Below are positions 42,961 to 49,897 of a DNA stretch of 49,897 bases, in pieces (position 1 is the first letter of the stretch; each line of letters starts with the position of its first letter). The stretch covers positions 1 through 49,897 of the forward strand of contig JAFYJN010000004.1 in NCBI GenBank assembly GCA_017538105.1. The letters are read 5' to 3'. The notes beneath the pieces were generated by a model. It saw only the letters and a list, made by a program, of their open reading frames with translations, ran no database searches and had not been told where the DNA came from. The translations under genes were made by a program, and so were the position numbers. This DNA is from Prevotella sp. GTDB lineage: Bacteria > Bacteroidota > Bacteroidia > Bacteroidales > Bacteroidaceae.

Positions 42961-43632
42961 ATGGCAAGATTCAATAAAGTACAAGTCATCACAGCCATGA
43001 GGGATACTGGAATGGTGCCAGTGTTCTATCATAACGACCCTGAAGTAGTGAGAAACGTAGTGAAGGCATGCTATGATGGCGGCATACGCGTCTTCGAATT
43101 TACCAATCGGGGCGATTTTGCTCATGAAGTATTCGCCGAGGTAAACAAATGGGTCATCGAGAATTGCCCTGACATGATCATGGGTGTTGGTACAGTGGTC
43201 GATCCTGCCACAGCATCCCTCTACCTACAGTTGGGTGCCAACTTCATCGTGGGTCCTAATCTCAACCCCGCTATTTGTGAAGTGTGTAACCGTCGTCTTG
43301 TACCATATAGCCCGGGATGTGGTTCGGTAAGCGAAATCAACAACGCCCAGGCTATGGGTTGTGATGTCACCAAGGTGTTCCCTGCCGGTAATGTGGGTGG
43401 TCCCTCCTTTGTGAAGAATGTAATGGCTCCCCTCAGGTGGTCAAATATTATGGTTACAGGTGGCGTGTCGCCAGACAAGGAGAACCTGGAAGCATGGATT
43501 AAAGCGGGTGTGCTCTGCGTGGGTATGGGCTCCCAACTCTTCCCCGTTGACACGGTGAAAGCGAAAGATTGGAAGGCCATCACCGACAAATGCATTGAAG
43601 CATTAGGCTATATAGCCGCAGCACGTAAATAA
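42961..43632 (+). CDS. eda: KHG/KDPG aldolase
   Basis: 223 residues, slightly longer than E. coli Eda (213). The class I aldolase barrel shows [11 protein letters not shown] with the Glu and Arg of the active site, [11 protein letters not shown], the GANFIVGP segment and the Schiff-base lysine in [15 protein letters not shown]. It splits KDPG to pyruvate and glyceraldehyde-3-phosphate, the last step of the pathway. It is 32 bases after kdgK. A hairpin follows. Confidence 0.95.
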   Translation: MARFNKVQVITAMRDTGMVPVFYHNDPEVVRNVVKACYDGGIRVFEFTNRGDFAHEVFAEVNKWVIENCPDMIMGVGTVVDPATASLYLQLGANFIVGPNLNPAICEVCNRRLVPYSPGCGSVSEINNAQAMGCDVTKVFPAGNVGGPSFVKNVMAPLRWSNIMVTGGVSPDKENLEAWIKAGVLCVGMGSQLFPVDTVKAKDWKAITDKCIEALGYIAAARK

Positions 43633-43655
43633 TTCATGTCTCACCAAATGCATAA

Positions 43656-43711
43656 AAAGGAGTGAAGAAGTATAGGGTGCCACTGGCTCCGTATTATTTC
43701 TTGACTCCTTT
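43656..43711 (+). terminator. possible hairpin terminator after eda
   Basis: AAAGGAGT at 43656-43663 pairs with ACTCCTTT at 43704-43711, and the stem extends through AAGAA/TTCTT. The loop is large and the T tract short, so the evidence is moderate. Confidence 0.45.
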
Positions 43712-43747
43712 CTAATTTCCAAACAGCATATACCTATTTATTTTGCC

Positions 43748-46700
43748 ATGTCCAACCTCTCCCTAGCAAGAAAAGCGCTCATCGCCACGATAGCCATCCT
43801 CTTCATGATGGCTTGTGGGCAGAAGAGACATGCCGATGTGGACAGGTTGAACGAGATATCATACAACTATCACTATCGTAACCTCGACTCCACTTGGACC
43901 TATGCCATGAAGGCCAAACAGTTGGCACGTCATTACGACAGCGGTTTGGCAGAAGCAATGAACAATATGGCCTTCGTGCATATCGCGAAGATGGAGTATG
44001 AACAAGCCTATGCGTTGCTCGACAGCTTGGAGAAAATCACAGACGACCAAATCGAACTGCTCATTGCAGACATACAACTCATGCGCCTGTGCCAAAGGGA
44101 ATCGAAGAATATCGATTTCTACACATACAAGGAACGCGCCACACAAAGGGATAAACGTATCAAAGAAGATCCAGAACAACTTGACGACCATCAGCACCGG
44201 CGACTAGTTTATGCTCGTTCGGAATTCAATATTGTCACTTCCACCTATTATTATTATGTGGGACTGGAGCAGCCTTCCATCGATGCCTTGGCCAATATTG
44301 ACCAATATGGCGAGATACTGCAAGATACTGCCCAGTACCTCAACTATCTGTATAATATTGGAGCAGGGGGAATCATCACTGGACCTGCCGACGAAACGAT
44401 ACAGAAAGAATTTGAATACCTGATGAGCTGTTATGACTTCGCCACGCACTATGGTTACATCTTTTGGGTGGCCAACTCAATGCAAGCCATCAGCGAACAT
44501 ATACAAGATGCCGAATCCAGAACGATGATACAAGCCAACAACCCTTCTGAATGGGCTAGGCTGAACATAGACAATATGCCCGACAGTCTGCTGGCGGGCA
44601 ATCTGGCACAACGGTCATTGGAGATGTTTGCCGAATATGGTGATGTGTATCAAACAGCGGGTTCCTATCGCACACTGGCACAGTGCTTCTGGTATATCAA
44701 CGACTATGAGTCGACGTTGATATGTCTGCAGAAGGCGCTTAATGAAAATAAAGCCATCAATAAAGCACCCGACCTTGTGGCTTCCATCTGGGAACAGTTG
44801 AGCCTATTATATTCAGCAGTTAACGATAAGCAGAACAGCGACATCAACCGCAATCTCTACCTCGACAAGCAGGAGAAAACACGACAGGATAGATACTTAG
44901 AGTCGAGGGCCGCACAGCTTGAGCAATCGGTATCTCAGCTTAACATGATGATGATGGCAGTCATCATTATGATAGCATTGGCGGCGGCATCGCTCCTCAT
45001 ACTGCTTTACCTAAGAAACCGAAAAGACAGGAAGGAGTCCATCGACGAGTTGCTTGTTCCGCTAAAGGAATGGAAGGAAAACAACGAGAAATACTTGCTG
45101 CAACAAAAAGAATATTACGAAGATATTGTGGAACAGGACGAAATCGTCAACCTACGCATTGTCGACAATAAACGTAAGAACTTGGAGCAGCGGGCAAAGG
45201 TGTCGTTGGTAAACAGCATCACTCCTTTTATCGACCGTATGATTCGTGAAATAGACAAGCTTCTGCATGCTGAGGAAAATAACGAGATTCGTGAGGGGCG
45301 ATATACCTATGTGGCAGAGTTGGCTGACAAGATAAACGAGTGCAATGCAACACTCACCAACTGGATACAGATGCGGCAGGGGGAAATAAATATGCGCATT
45401 GAGAGCTTCCGCCTCCAGGAACTGTTCGACATCGTGGCAAAAGGGAGGATGGGATTCCTCATGAAAGGTATCGATTTGGATATTGAACCGACTTCCGAAA
45501 GTGTTAAAGCCGACCGCATACTAACATTGTTTATGATCAACACCATCGCAGATAATGCTCGTAAATTCACGCCGAAGGGCGGTACGGTAAAAGTGAATGC
45601 AAAGGGTGGCGATGGTTACGTGGAAATAAGTATCAGCGATAATGGTTGCGGAATGAAACAGGAACAGCTCGACACTCTGTTCTCCATGGAAAAAAGGGTG
45701 GGAAAGGACGACGACGGACTGCGGCATGATGGGCATGACCCTGTGCAGGAGAAAGGACATGGGTTCGGACTGATGAACTGTAAGGGTATCATAGAAAAAT
45801 ACAAGAAACTAAGCCCTCTGTTCAAGGTTTGCACCATTGAGGCAGAGAGCGAATTGGGCAAGGGAAGCCGTTTCTTCTTTCGGTTGCCTAAGGGACTGGT
45901 GAAAACGTTGGTTACCGCCCTCTTCATGACGGGTTCGTTAACGGCTAACGCCAGTAAACATCCTACTTTTTCCGCCAATCATGGCCACCCTGCCATCATT
46001 GCTGCAGGTCAGTTTGCCGACAGCGTCTATAATGCCAACTTGAATGGACGGTATAAGGAGTGTCTCATTTTTGCAGATTCGGCTATCGCTTACCTCAACA
46101 GCTATTACAAGAGTTGCCACCATGACGGCACGGATACCATGGTCGCTTTTTCTGATAACGCTCGCACCCAGGCAGAGATTGTATGGTTACATGATAGTCT
46201 AAAGACTGATTTCGACATCATCCTTTCGGTTAGGAATGAGAGTGCAGTGGCGGCCCTTGCCCTTCACGAGTGGTCTCTCTATAAATATAATAATAAGGTA
46301 TATACACAGTTGTTCAAGGAACTGTCAGCGGACAATACACTTGGCGATTTCTGCAAAACTATGCAACAGTCGAAAACGAACAAGACAATGGCTGTCGTCA
46401 TTCTCTTGCTCCTTTTTCTGTTGGTCATAGTGGCATACATCATGCTCTATTACCGACACCGAGTGTACTACAAGTTCTGTGTCGACAAAGTGAACGCAAT
46501 CAACACTGTCCTGCTCTCCAACAAAACCGATGAACAGAAACTGGAGGTAATAAAACGGCTCACGTCGAATGAAACGAAGGGGGCGTTACTCTTCAAGAGG
46601 GCACAGCAATCGTTACCCGACGACTTAGCAAAGGTGGTAGCACAGGTGGTAGGCGCGTTGGAAAATAGCTTGAAGGTGGAGAAGGAGCGTATCGACAGCC

Positions 46701-47353
46701 TGGAGAAGGCAAGCGATGAACTTCGCCGTCTGCAATTGGAAAATGAAAAACTCCATATCTCAAACAGTGTGCTTGACAACTGCCTAAGCACACTCAAACA
46801 CGAAACGATGTATTATCCATCACGCATCCGTGTGTTGGTGGAAGGAAAAGATGCCAACATCGACAGCATATCTGAGCTGGCATCTTATTACAAAGAATTA
46901 TATGTGATGCTCAGCCAGCAGGCCATGCGACAGTTGGAAACCGTGAAAGGTGAATGTAGGAAAATACCTGTCAACCATGTGTTCCCCATCAGCGACAATA
47001 ATGCTGATGCCAAGTGTATGATTATGGGCGACGAGGCCATGTTGTGTTATATGGACGAAATACTGCGTAAGCAGAACAAAGGTATGGCTCCGGTTTATTC
47101 CATCAGAGAACAAAATGACAAATATGTGTCGGTAATGGCTGAGCTACAGCAGTTGCCAAGCAACAACCAGGACACGGATCTCTTTACACCTACCACAGCC
47201 AACATCCCTTTCCTGCTCTGCCGTCAGATAGTGCGAGACATGGGCGAAGCCACCAATGCTCGTGGCTGCGGTATCACAACAACGAAAAACGACAAGGGCT
47301 ACACGACACTTGTCGTTACTCTGGCAAAAGGAAAAACAACAACTATAAAATAG
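43748..47353 (+). CDS. two-module membrane sensor histidine kinase with TPR-like sensor
   Basis: 1201 residues. Residues 1-25 are an export signal with a possible lipobox (FMMAC, Cys23). Residues ~30-390 are TPR-like helices outside the membrane. A membrane helix (401-422) is followed by a coiled coil and a helical pair (480-545), then an ATP-binding kinase domain with N box DNARKFTPKGG (Asn603), G1 SDNGCGM (631-636) and G2 GHGFGL (670-675). A second hydrophobic segment (716-735) leads to a second external region with TPR-like helices, then a membrane helix (880-902) and a cytoplasmic part. That part contains CLSTLKHETMYYPSRI (His1018), which resembles a phospho-acceptor box. In the first helical pair I see no such His at the usual place, and the second C-terminal half lacks N and G boxes. 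The family is typical of Bacteroidales (DUF5112/DUF5113 type in my memory). The response regulator follows eight bases downstream. Confidence 0.88.
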   Translation: MSNLSLARKALIATIAILFMMACGQKRHADVDRLNEISYNYHYRNLDSTWTYAMKAKQLARHYDSGLAEAMNNMAFVHIAKMEYEQAYALLDSLEKITDDQIELLIADIQLMRLCQRESKNIDFYTYKERATQRDKRIKEDPEQLDDHQHRRLVYARSEFNIVTSTYYYYVGLEQPSIDALANIDQYGEILQDTAQYLNYLYNIGAGGIITGPADETIQKEFEYLMSCYDFATHYGYIFWVANSMQAISEHIQDAESRTMIQANNPSEWARLNIDNMPDSLLAGNLAQRSLEMFAEYGDVYQTAGSYRTLAQCFWYINDYESTLICLQKALNENKAINKAPDLVASIWEQLSLLYSAVNDKQNSDINRNLYLDKQEKTRQDRYLESRAAQLEQSVSQLNMMMMAVIIMIALAAASLLILLYLRNRKDRKESIDELLVPLKEWKENNEKYLLQQKEYYEDIVEQDEIVNLRIVDNKRKNLEQRAKVSLVNSITPFIDRMIREIDKLLHAEENNEIREGRYTYVAELADKINECNATLTNWIQMRQGEINMRIESFRLQELFDIVAKGRMGFLMKGIDLDIEPTSESVKADRILTLFMINTIADNARKFTPKGGTVKVNAKGGDGYVEISISDNGCGMKQEQLDTLFSMEKRVGKDDDGLRHDGHDPVQEKGHGFGLMNCKGIIEKYKKLSPLFKVCTIEAESELGKGSRFFFRLPKGLVKTLVTALFMTGSLTANASKHPTFSANHGHPAIIAAGQFADSVYNANLNGRYKECLIFADSAIAYLNSYYKSCHHDGTDTMVAFSDNARTQAEIVWLHDSLKTDFDIILSVRNESAVAALALHEWSLYKYNNKVYTQLFKELSADNTLGDFCKTMQQSKTNKTMAVVILLLLFLLVIVAYIMLYYRHRVYYKFCVDKVNAINTVLLSNKTDEQKLEVIKRLTSNETKGALLFKRAQQSLPDDLAKVVAQVVGALENSLKVEKERIDSLEKASDELRRLQLENEKLHISNSVLDNCLSTLKHETMYYPSRIRVLVEGKDANIDSISELASYYKELYVMLSQQAMRQLETVKGECRKIPVNHVFPISDNNADAKCMIMGDEAMLCYMDEILRKQNKGMAPVYSIREQNDKYVSVMAELQQLPSNNQDTDLFTPTTANIPFLLCRQIVRDMGEATNARGCGITTTKNDKGYTTLVVTLAKGKTTTIK

Positions 47354-47360
47354 AATCACC

Positions 47361-48086
47361 ATGGATCATTTCAAAATTGTCATCGTCGAAGATGTACCTC
47401 TGGAACTTAAAGGCACTGAGGGTATTATCAGAAACGAGATTCCTGAAGCACAAATTATCGGCACTGCCGAAGATGAGAAAGCGTATTGGCGGTTGCTCAA
47501 ACAGCAACTACCGGAGTTGGTGCTCCTCGACCTCGGCCTGGGAGGTTCCACTACAGTAGGCGTGGAAATCTGCCGACATACTAAGGAGTTGCACCCAAAC
47601 ATTAAGGTGCTGATATTTACAGGCGAAATACTCAATGAGAAATTGTGGGTTGACGTGCTTGATGCGGGTGCCGATGGTATCATTCTCAAGAGTGGCGAAT
47701 TGTTAACTCGGGGTGATGTCTTCAGCGTTATGAGTGGCAAACGGATGGTGTTTAACCAACCCATTCTCGAAAAAATAGTTGATCGTTTCAAGTACAGCGT
47801 GGGTAGTCAACTCATGCGTCAAGAGGCGATGATCAACTACGAAATCGACGAATATGACGAGCGTTTTCTCCGTCACTTGGCCCTGGGTTACACCAAAGAG
47901 CAGATTACCAACCTGCGAGGCATGCCTTTCGGCGTGAAGAGTTTGGAAAAACGTCAAAACGAACTAGTGCAAAAACTAATGCCCGAGGGAAATAATGGCT
48001 TCAGTGTCAACGCAACACGTCTCGTTGTTAGGGCTTTGGAACTGCGTATCCTCGATATTGACAACCTCGTCCCGGATGAGAATTGA
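47361..48086 (+). CDS. response regulator paired with the two-module kinase
   Basis: 241 residues. The receiver domain has the acidic pair E10-D11, phospho-acceptor D57 in VLLDLGLGG, T87 in IFTGE and K110 in ILKSGE. The C-terminal ~95 residues (DERFLRHLALGYTKEQITNLRGMPFGVKSLEKRQNEL and on) look like an output helix-turn-helix related to the LuxR/NarL type, though the usual signature is only partly visible. It is eight bases after the kinase gene and overlaps the following membrane protein gene, so the three genes form one unit. Target genes are unknown. Confidence 0.88.
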   Translation: MDHFKIVIVEDVPLELKGTEGIIRNEIPEAQIIGTAEDEKAYWRLLKQQLPELVLLDLGLGGSTTVGVEICRHTKELHPNIKVLIFTGEILNEKLWVDVLDAGADGIILKSGELLTRGDVFSVMSGKRMVFNQPILEKIVDRFKYSVGSQLMRQEAMINYEIDEYDERFLRHLALGYTKEQITNLRGMPFGVKSLEKRQNELVQKLMPEGNNGFSVNATRLVVRALELRILDIDNLVPDEN

Positions 48087-48711
48087 GCACGACCATAAGA
48101 GATGGGATAGGATTGGGGGCATACTGTGCCTCGTGCTGCTAATGCTTCAGTTGGCTGTCTTCCTATTGTCGTGGATTATCTCCACGACGAACCCTGACAT
48201 ACACGTCCGCTCGCTTCTCGGCGGCGAAGGAATCAGGTGGTTTTTTGGCCATTTCATGGCCATTATAGGGGGCTATGGAGCGGCATGGCTCATTGTGATA
48301 CTGATAGCGTGTGGGGCCGTGGCGGAATCAGGAATCTGGCCCACTATACGCAGTTGGACGAAGAAAGATCCTCTGTCATATCGTCAAAAATATGCTCTAC
48401 GCTGTTCAGTTGTAGCCTTACTGTTCTTCATAGCTGTGCTCGTTGTGTTGACTTGCACAAAAGAGGCAGTATTGGTGAGTGCAGCTGGCAACCTTTTCCC
48501 TAGCAGTTTCAGCAAGGCTATCGTGCCCATTCTGTCGTTTATACTCACCGCGATAGCTCTTCTCTTCGGGTCACTTAGTGCACAGTTCCACCATATCGGC
48601 GACGCCTTCCACGCACTCTATGTTGGCCCACAGCGAGGTGCACCCATCTTTGTCATATATATATTTGTCTGCCAACTCATAGCTTCTTTGGCTTGGGCAT
48701 TCATGACATGA
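48076..48711 (+). CDS. five-helix membrane protein, partial resemblance to AbgT-type transporters
   Basis: 211 residues from the ATG at 48076, which overlaps the end of the response regulator (stop at 48084-48086) in another frame. Hydrophobic segments lie at about 13-35, 60-82, 110-128, 147-167 and 190-208. The segment VRSLLGGEGIRWFFGHFM and later IACGAVAESGIW recall the N-terminal part of the AbgT (p-aminobenzoyl-glutamate) family of Bacteroidota, which have about 500 residues, so this one is much shorter. I cannot tell whether it is a remnant, a domain-sized relative or an unrelated family. The overlap with the regulator suggests it belongs to the signalling unit. A longer in-frame ORF to 47995 lies inside the regulator gene and is not the start. 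Confidence 0.72.
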   Translation: MRIEHDHKRWDRIGGILCLVLLMLQLAVFLLSWIISTTNPDIHVRSLLGGEGIRWFFGHFMAIIGGYGAAWLIVILIACGAVAESGIWPTIRSWTKKDPLSYRQKYALRCSVVALLFFIAVLVVLTCTKEAVLVSAAGNLFPSSFSKAIVPILSFILTAIALLFGSLSAQFHHIGDAFHALYVGPQRGAPIFVIYIFVCQLIASLAWAFMT

Positions 48712-48902
48712 GTTATTTCATAGTTAAAACCTTCCAAACGATAAGTACAATTGTATTTTTCTGAACCATATAATATTTCAAATTATCCTCCTAAATGATT
48801 GACAATTCTGAGTCATAATCGTTGAAAACCAGTTTTTTTACGACTTCGGAGAGGTATAAATCACAAAAAATACTTAAAACGAGATATAATTTGCGGAAAA
48901 AT

Positions 48903-48933
48903 TTTGTTTGTTTGGGAAAAATTAGTAATTTTG
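48903..48933 (+). promoter_or_regulatory. promoter for rpmB-rpmG-DUF4295
   Basis: TTTG (48903-48906) and TAATTTTG (48926-48933) are 19 bases apart, matching the consensus. It is 55 bases before rpmB. The rest of the 276-base gap (48712-48987) is AT-rich, with no gene, tRNA or clear leader structure seen. Confidence 0.8.
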
Positions 48934-48987
48934 CACCCTGTTTGGAATAGGTATCATTTAATACGAAAACAAAAAATTAAGATAGCA

Positions 48988-49251
48988 ATGTCGAAGATTT
49001 GTCAGATTACGGGGAAAAAGGCTCAGATAGGCAACAACGTTTCCCATTCAAAACATCGTACCAAGCGCAGTTTTGACGTGAATTTGTTCAGCAAGAAATT
49101 CTATTATGTTGAAGAGGACTGCTGGATCAATCTTAAGATTAGCGCCGCTGGTTTGCGCACCATCAACAAACTCGGTCTTGATGCCGCCCTCAAGCAGGCC
49201 GTGGCTAAAGGTTACTGCGATTGGAAAGACATTAAAGTTATAGGAGATTAA
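48988..49251 (+). CDS. rpmB: 50S ribosomal protein L28
   Basis: 87 residues from [21 protein letters not shown], the standard L28 N-terminus; a longer ORF upstream would run through the promoter. It lacks the paired CxxC of zinc-binding L28 forms. It is part of the large subunit near the exit tunnel and is the first gene of the L28-L33 operon, five bases before rpmG. Confidence 0.97.
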   Translation: MSKICQITGKKAQIGNNVSHSKHRTKRSFDVNLFSKKFYYVEEDCWINLKISAAGLRTINKLGLDAALKQAVAKGYCDWKDIKVIGD

Positions 49252-49256
49252 CAACC

Positions 49257-49448
49257 ATGGCATCAAAGAAAGCAAAAGGCAATAGGGTGCAGGTTATCCT
49301 GGAGTGCACCGAAATGAAAAACAGTGGTCTGCCTGGAACAAGCCGTTATGTAACGGTGAAAAACCGCAAGAACACTCCCGAGAGAATGGAACTTAAGAAA
49401 TATAACCCCATCCTGAAAAGGATGACTATCCACAAGGAGATAAAATAA
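49257..49448 (+). CDS. rpmG: 50S ribosomal protein L33
   Basis: 63 residues. The core [31 protein letters not shown] matches L33. The CxxC pairs of the zinc form are replaced (ECTEM and KKYNP), so this is the zinc-free type, with the NSGLPGTSR insertion common in Bacteroidota. It follows rpmB by five bases. Confidence 0.96.
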   Translation: MASKKAKGNRVQVILECTEMKNSGLPGTSRYVTVKNRKNTPERMELKKYNPILKRMTIHKEIK

Positions 49449-49456
49449 TATAAACT

Positions 49457-49615
49457 ATGGCAAAGAAAGTTGTTGCTACCCTCCATGAGGGTTCGAAGGA
49501 CGGGCGCGCATATACCAAAGTTATCAAAATGGTGAAAAGCCCTAAGACGGGTGCATACATCTTTGACGAGCAGATGGTCCCCAATGAGGAAGTAAAGGAC
49601 TTCTTCAAGAATTGA
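49457..49615 (+). CDS. DUF4295 family small protein
   Basis: 52 residues, too short for many ORF cutoffs. Sequence starts MAKKVVATLHEGSKDGRAYT and ends EEVKDFFKN. It belongs to the small DUF4295 proteins found after rpmB-rpmG in Bacteroidota, and it is eight bases after rpmG. The function is unknown; a ribosome-linked role is suggested by its fixed position. A strong terminator follows. Confidence 0.9.
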   Translation: MAKKVVATLHEGSKDGRAYTKVIKMVKSPKTGAYIFDEQMVPNEEVKDFFKN

Positions 49616-49636
49616 TGCTTCTTGAACAATACATAC

Positions 49637-49670
49637 CAAAAAGGTCGCAATTCCAATTGCGGCCTTTTTT
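49637..49670 (+). terminator. Rho-independent terminator of the rpmB operon
   Basis: A stem of about 15 bp (AAAAAGGTCGCAATT / AATTGCGGCCTTTTTT, one G-T-type mismatch) with a 2-4 base loop, ending in a T tract. Confidence 0.88.
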
Positions 49671-49800
49671 GGTATATGCTTCCATCATGTGTGTAATCTC
49701 TCATAAAAACAAGCTCAAGCTAATATCGGATTCGTTTCCGATAGAATTATAAAAATAATTATTGGTGTCCGCTAAAACTTTTTGAGCGAAATACGAATTA

Positions 49801-49835
49801 AGGCCGAGTTCCTCGCTTGGAACCCGACCTTTTTT
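49801..49835 (+). terminator. hairpin terminator inside the IS left end
   Basis: AGGCCGAGTTCC and GGAACCCGACCT form a 12-bp stem with two mismatches around a 6-base loop, followed by TTTTT. It would block transcription entering the transposase gene from outside. Confidence 0.65.
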
Positions 49836-49845
49836 GTTACCTTTG
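49817..49845 (+). promoter_or_regulatory. transposase promoter
   Basis: TACCTTTG (49838-49845) matches the -7 consensus. TTG (49817-49819) stands 18 bases upstream. The ATG is 25 bases after the box. Confidence 0.5.
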
Positions 49846-49869
49846 TTTTTGCGACAAAACATTAATAAC

Positions 49870-49897
49870 ATGAACAAAGGTACACATTTTCTCGGAC
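49870..49897 (+). CDS. transposase start, IS4 type (DUF4372-like N-terminus), truncated by window edge
   Basis: Only nine codons are visible, MNKGTHFLG. This is the characteristic beginning of Bacteroidota IS4-type transposases with an N-terminal DUF4372 domain (MNKGTHF-GQP). The reading frame runs off the window, so completeness cannot be judged. Confidence 0.6.

Larger units (their letters stand above)
49766..49897 (+). mobile_element. left end of an IS4-type insertion sequence, cut by window edge
   Basis: The element boundary is placed near TGTCCGCTAAAACTTTTTGAG at 49766, which looks like a terminal inverted repeat, and the first codons of a transposase follow at 49870. The right end, the second terminal repeat and any target duplication are outside the window, so the exact border is an estimate. 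The element begins about 150 bases after the DUF4295 gene. Confidence 0.65.

Noticed and set aside
48712-48987. Looked for a ribosomal-protein leader or small RNA before rpmB
   Set aside because: Only a promoter is visible; no stable structure or conserved motif could be supported by eye.

Overview
The window looks like a chromosomal segment of a Bacteroidota (Bacteroidales) bacterium, most likely Prevotellaceae. The signs are a 290-residue primary sigma factor without region 1.1, many promoters of the TTTG/TAnnTTTG type (about 19-20 bases between the boxes), the order serC-serA-DUF1015, an RseC-led RNF operon, two-component proteins of the Bacteroidales TPR-kinase type, and the rpmB-rpmG-DUF4295 cluster. 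The species assignment is inference from protein character only; no database was searched.

Layout. 1-4300: the C-terminal two thirds of gyrA followed by two related secreted TPR proteins. 4355-9812: a DbpA-like RNA helicase, then serC, serA and a DUF1015 gene (serine synthesis) and a YigZ/IMPACT family gene with no ATG start. 9885-12521: tRNA-Ser(CGA), an Uup-like ABC-F ATPase and engB on the minus strand. 12761-16885: small secreted PepSY-like protein, DUF445 membrane protein, Gfo/Idh/MocA oxidoreductase, DUF1460 putative cell-wall hydrolase and a small helical lipoprotein. 17067-22700: rseC-rnfBCDGEA, an ion-pumping ferredoxin:NAD oxidoreductase, followed by galE.

23940-30153 (minus): an AddB/AddA-like helicase-nuclease pair. 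30288-33156 (minus): the primary sigma factor and ribosomal protein S1. 33448-36848: a DnaJ/CbpA-type co-chaperone, a zinc-ribbon membrane protein ending in fourteen 39-bp Ser/Thr/Lys/Pro repeats, and a GH25 lysozyme. 36938-43632: a uronate-degradation locus, with lacI-uxaA-nhaC-unknown on the minus strand diverging from kdgK-eda on the plus strand. Together these carry altronate through KDG and KDPG to pyruvate and glyceraldehyde-3-phosphate. 43748-48711: a 1201-residue membrane sensor kinase made of two modules, its response regulator and an overlapping five-helix membrane protein. 48988-49615: rpmB, rpmG and a DUF4295 gene. From about 49766 the window enters the left end of an IS4-type insertion sequence whose transposase start is cut by the window edge.

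Most genes are housekeeping. The parts most worth a second look are the split-module sensor kinase with its overlapping AbgT-like membrane protein, the DUF1015 gene beside a His-less SerA, and the repeat-tailed zinc-ribbon protein. There is no CRISPR array, prophage or obvious defence island.
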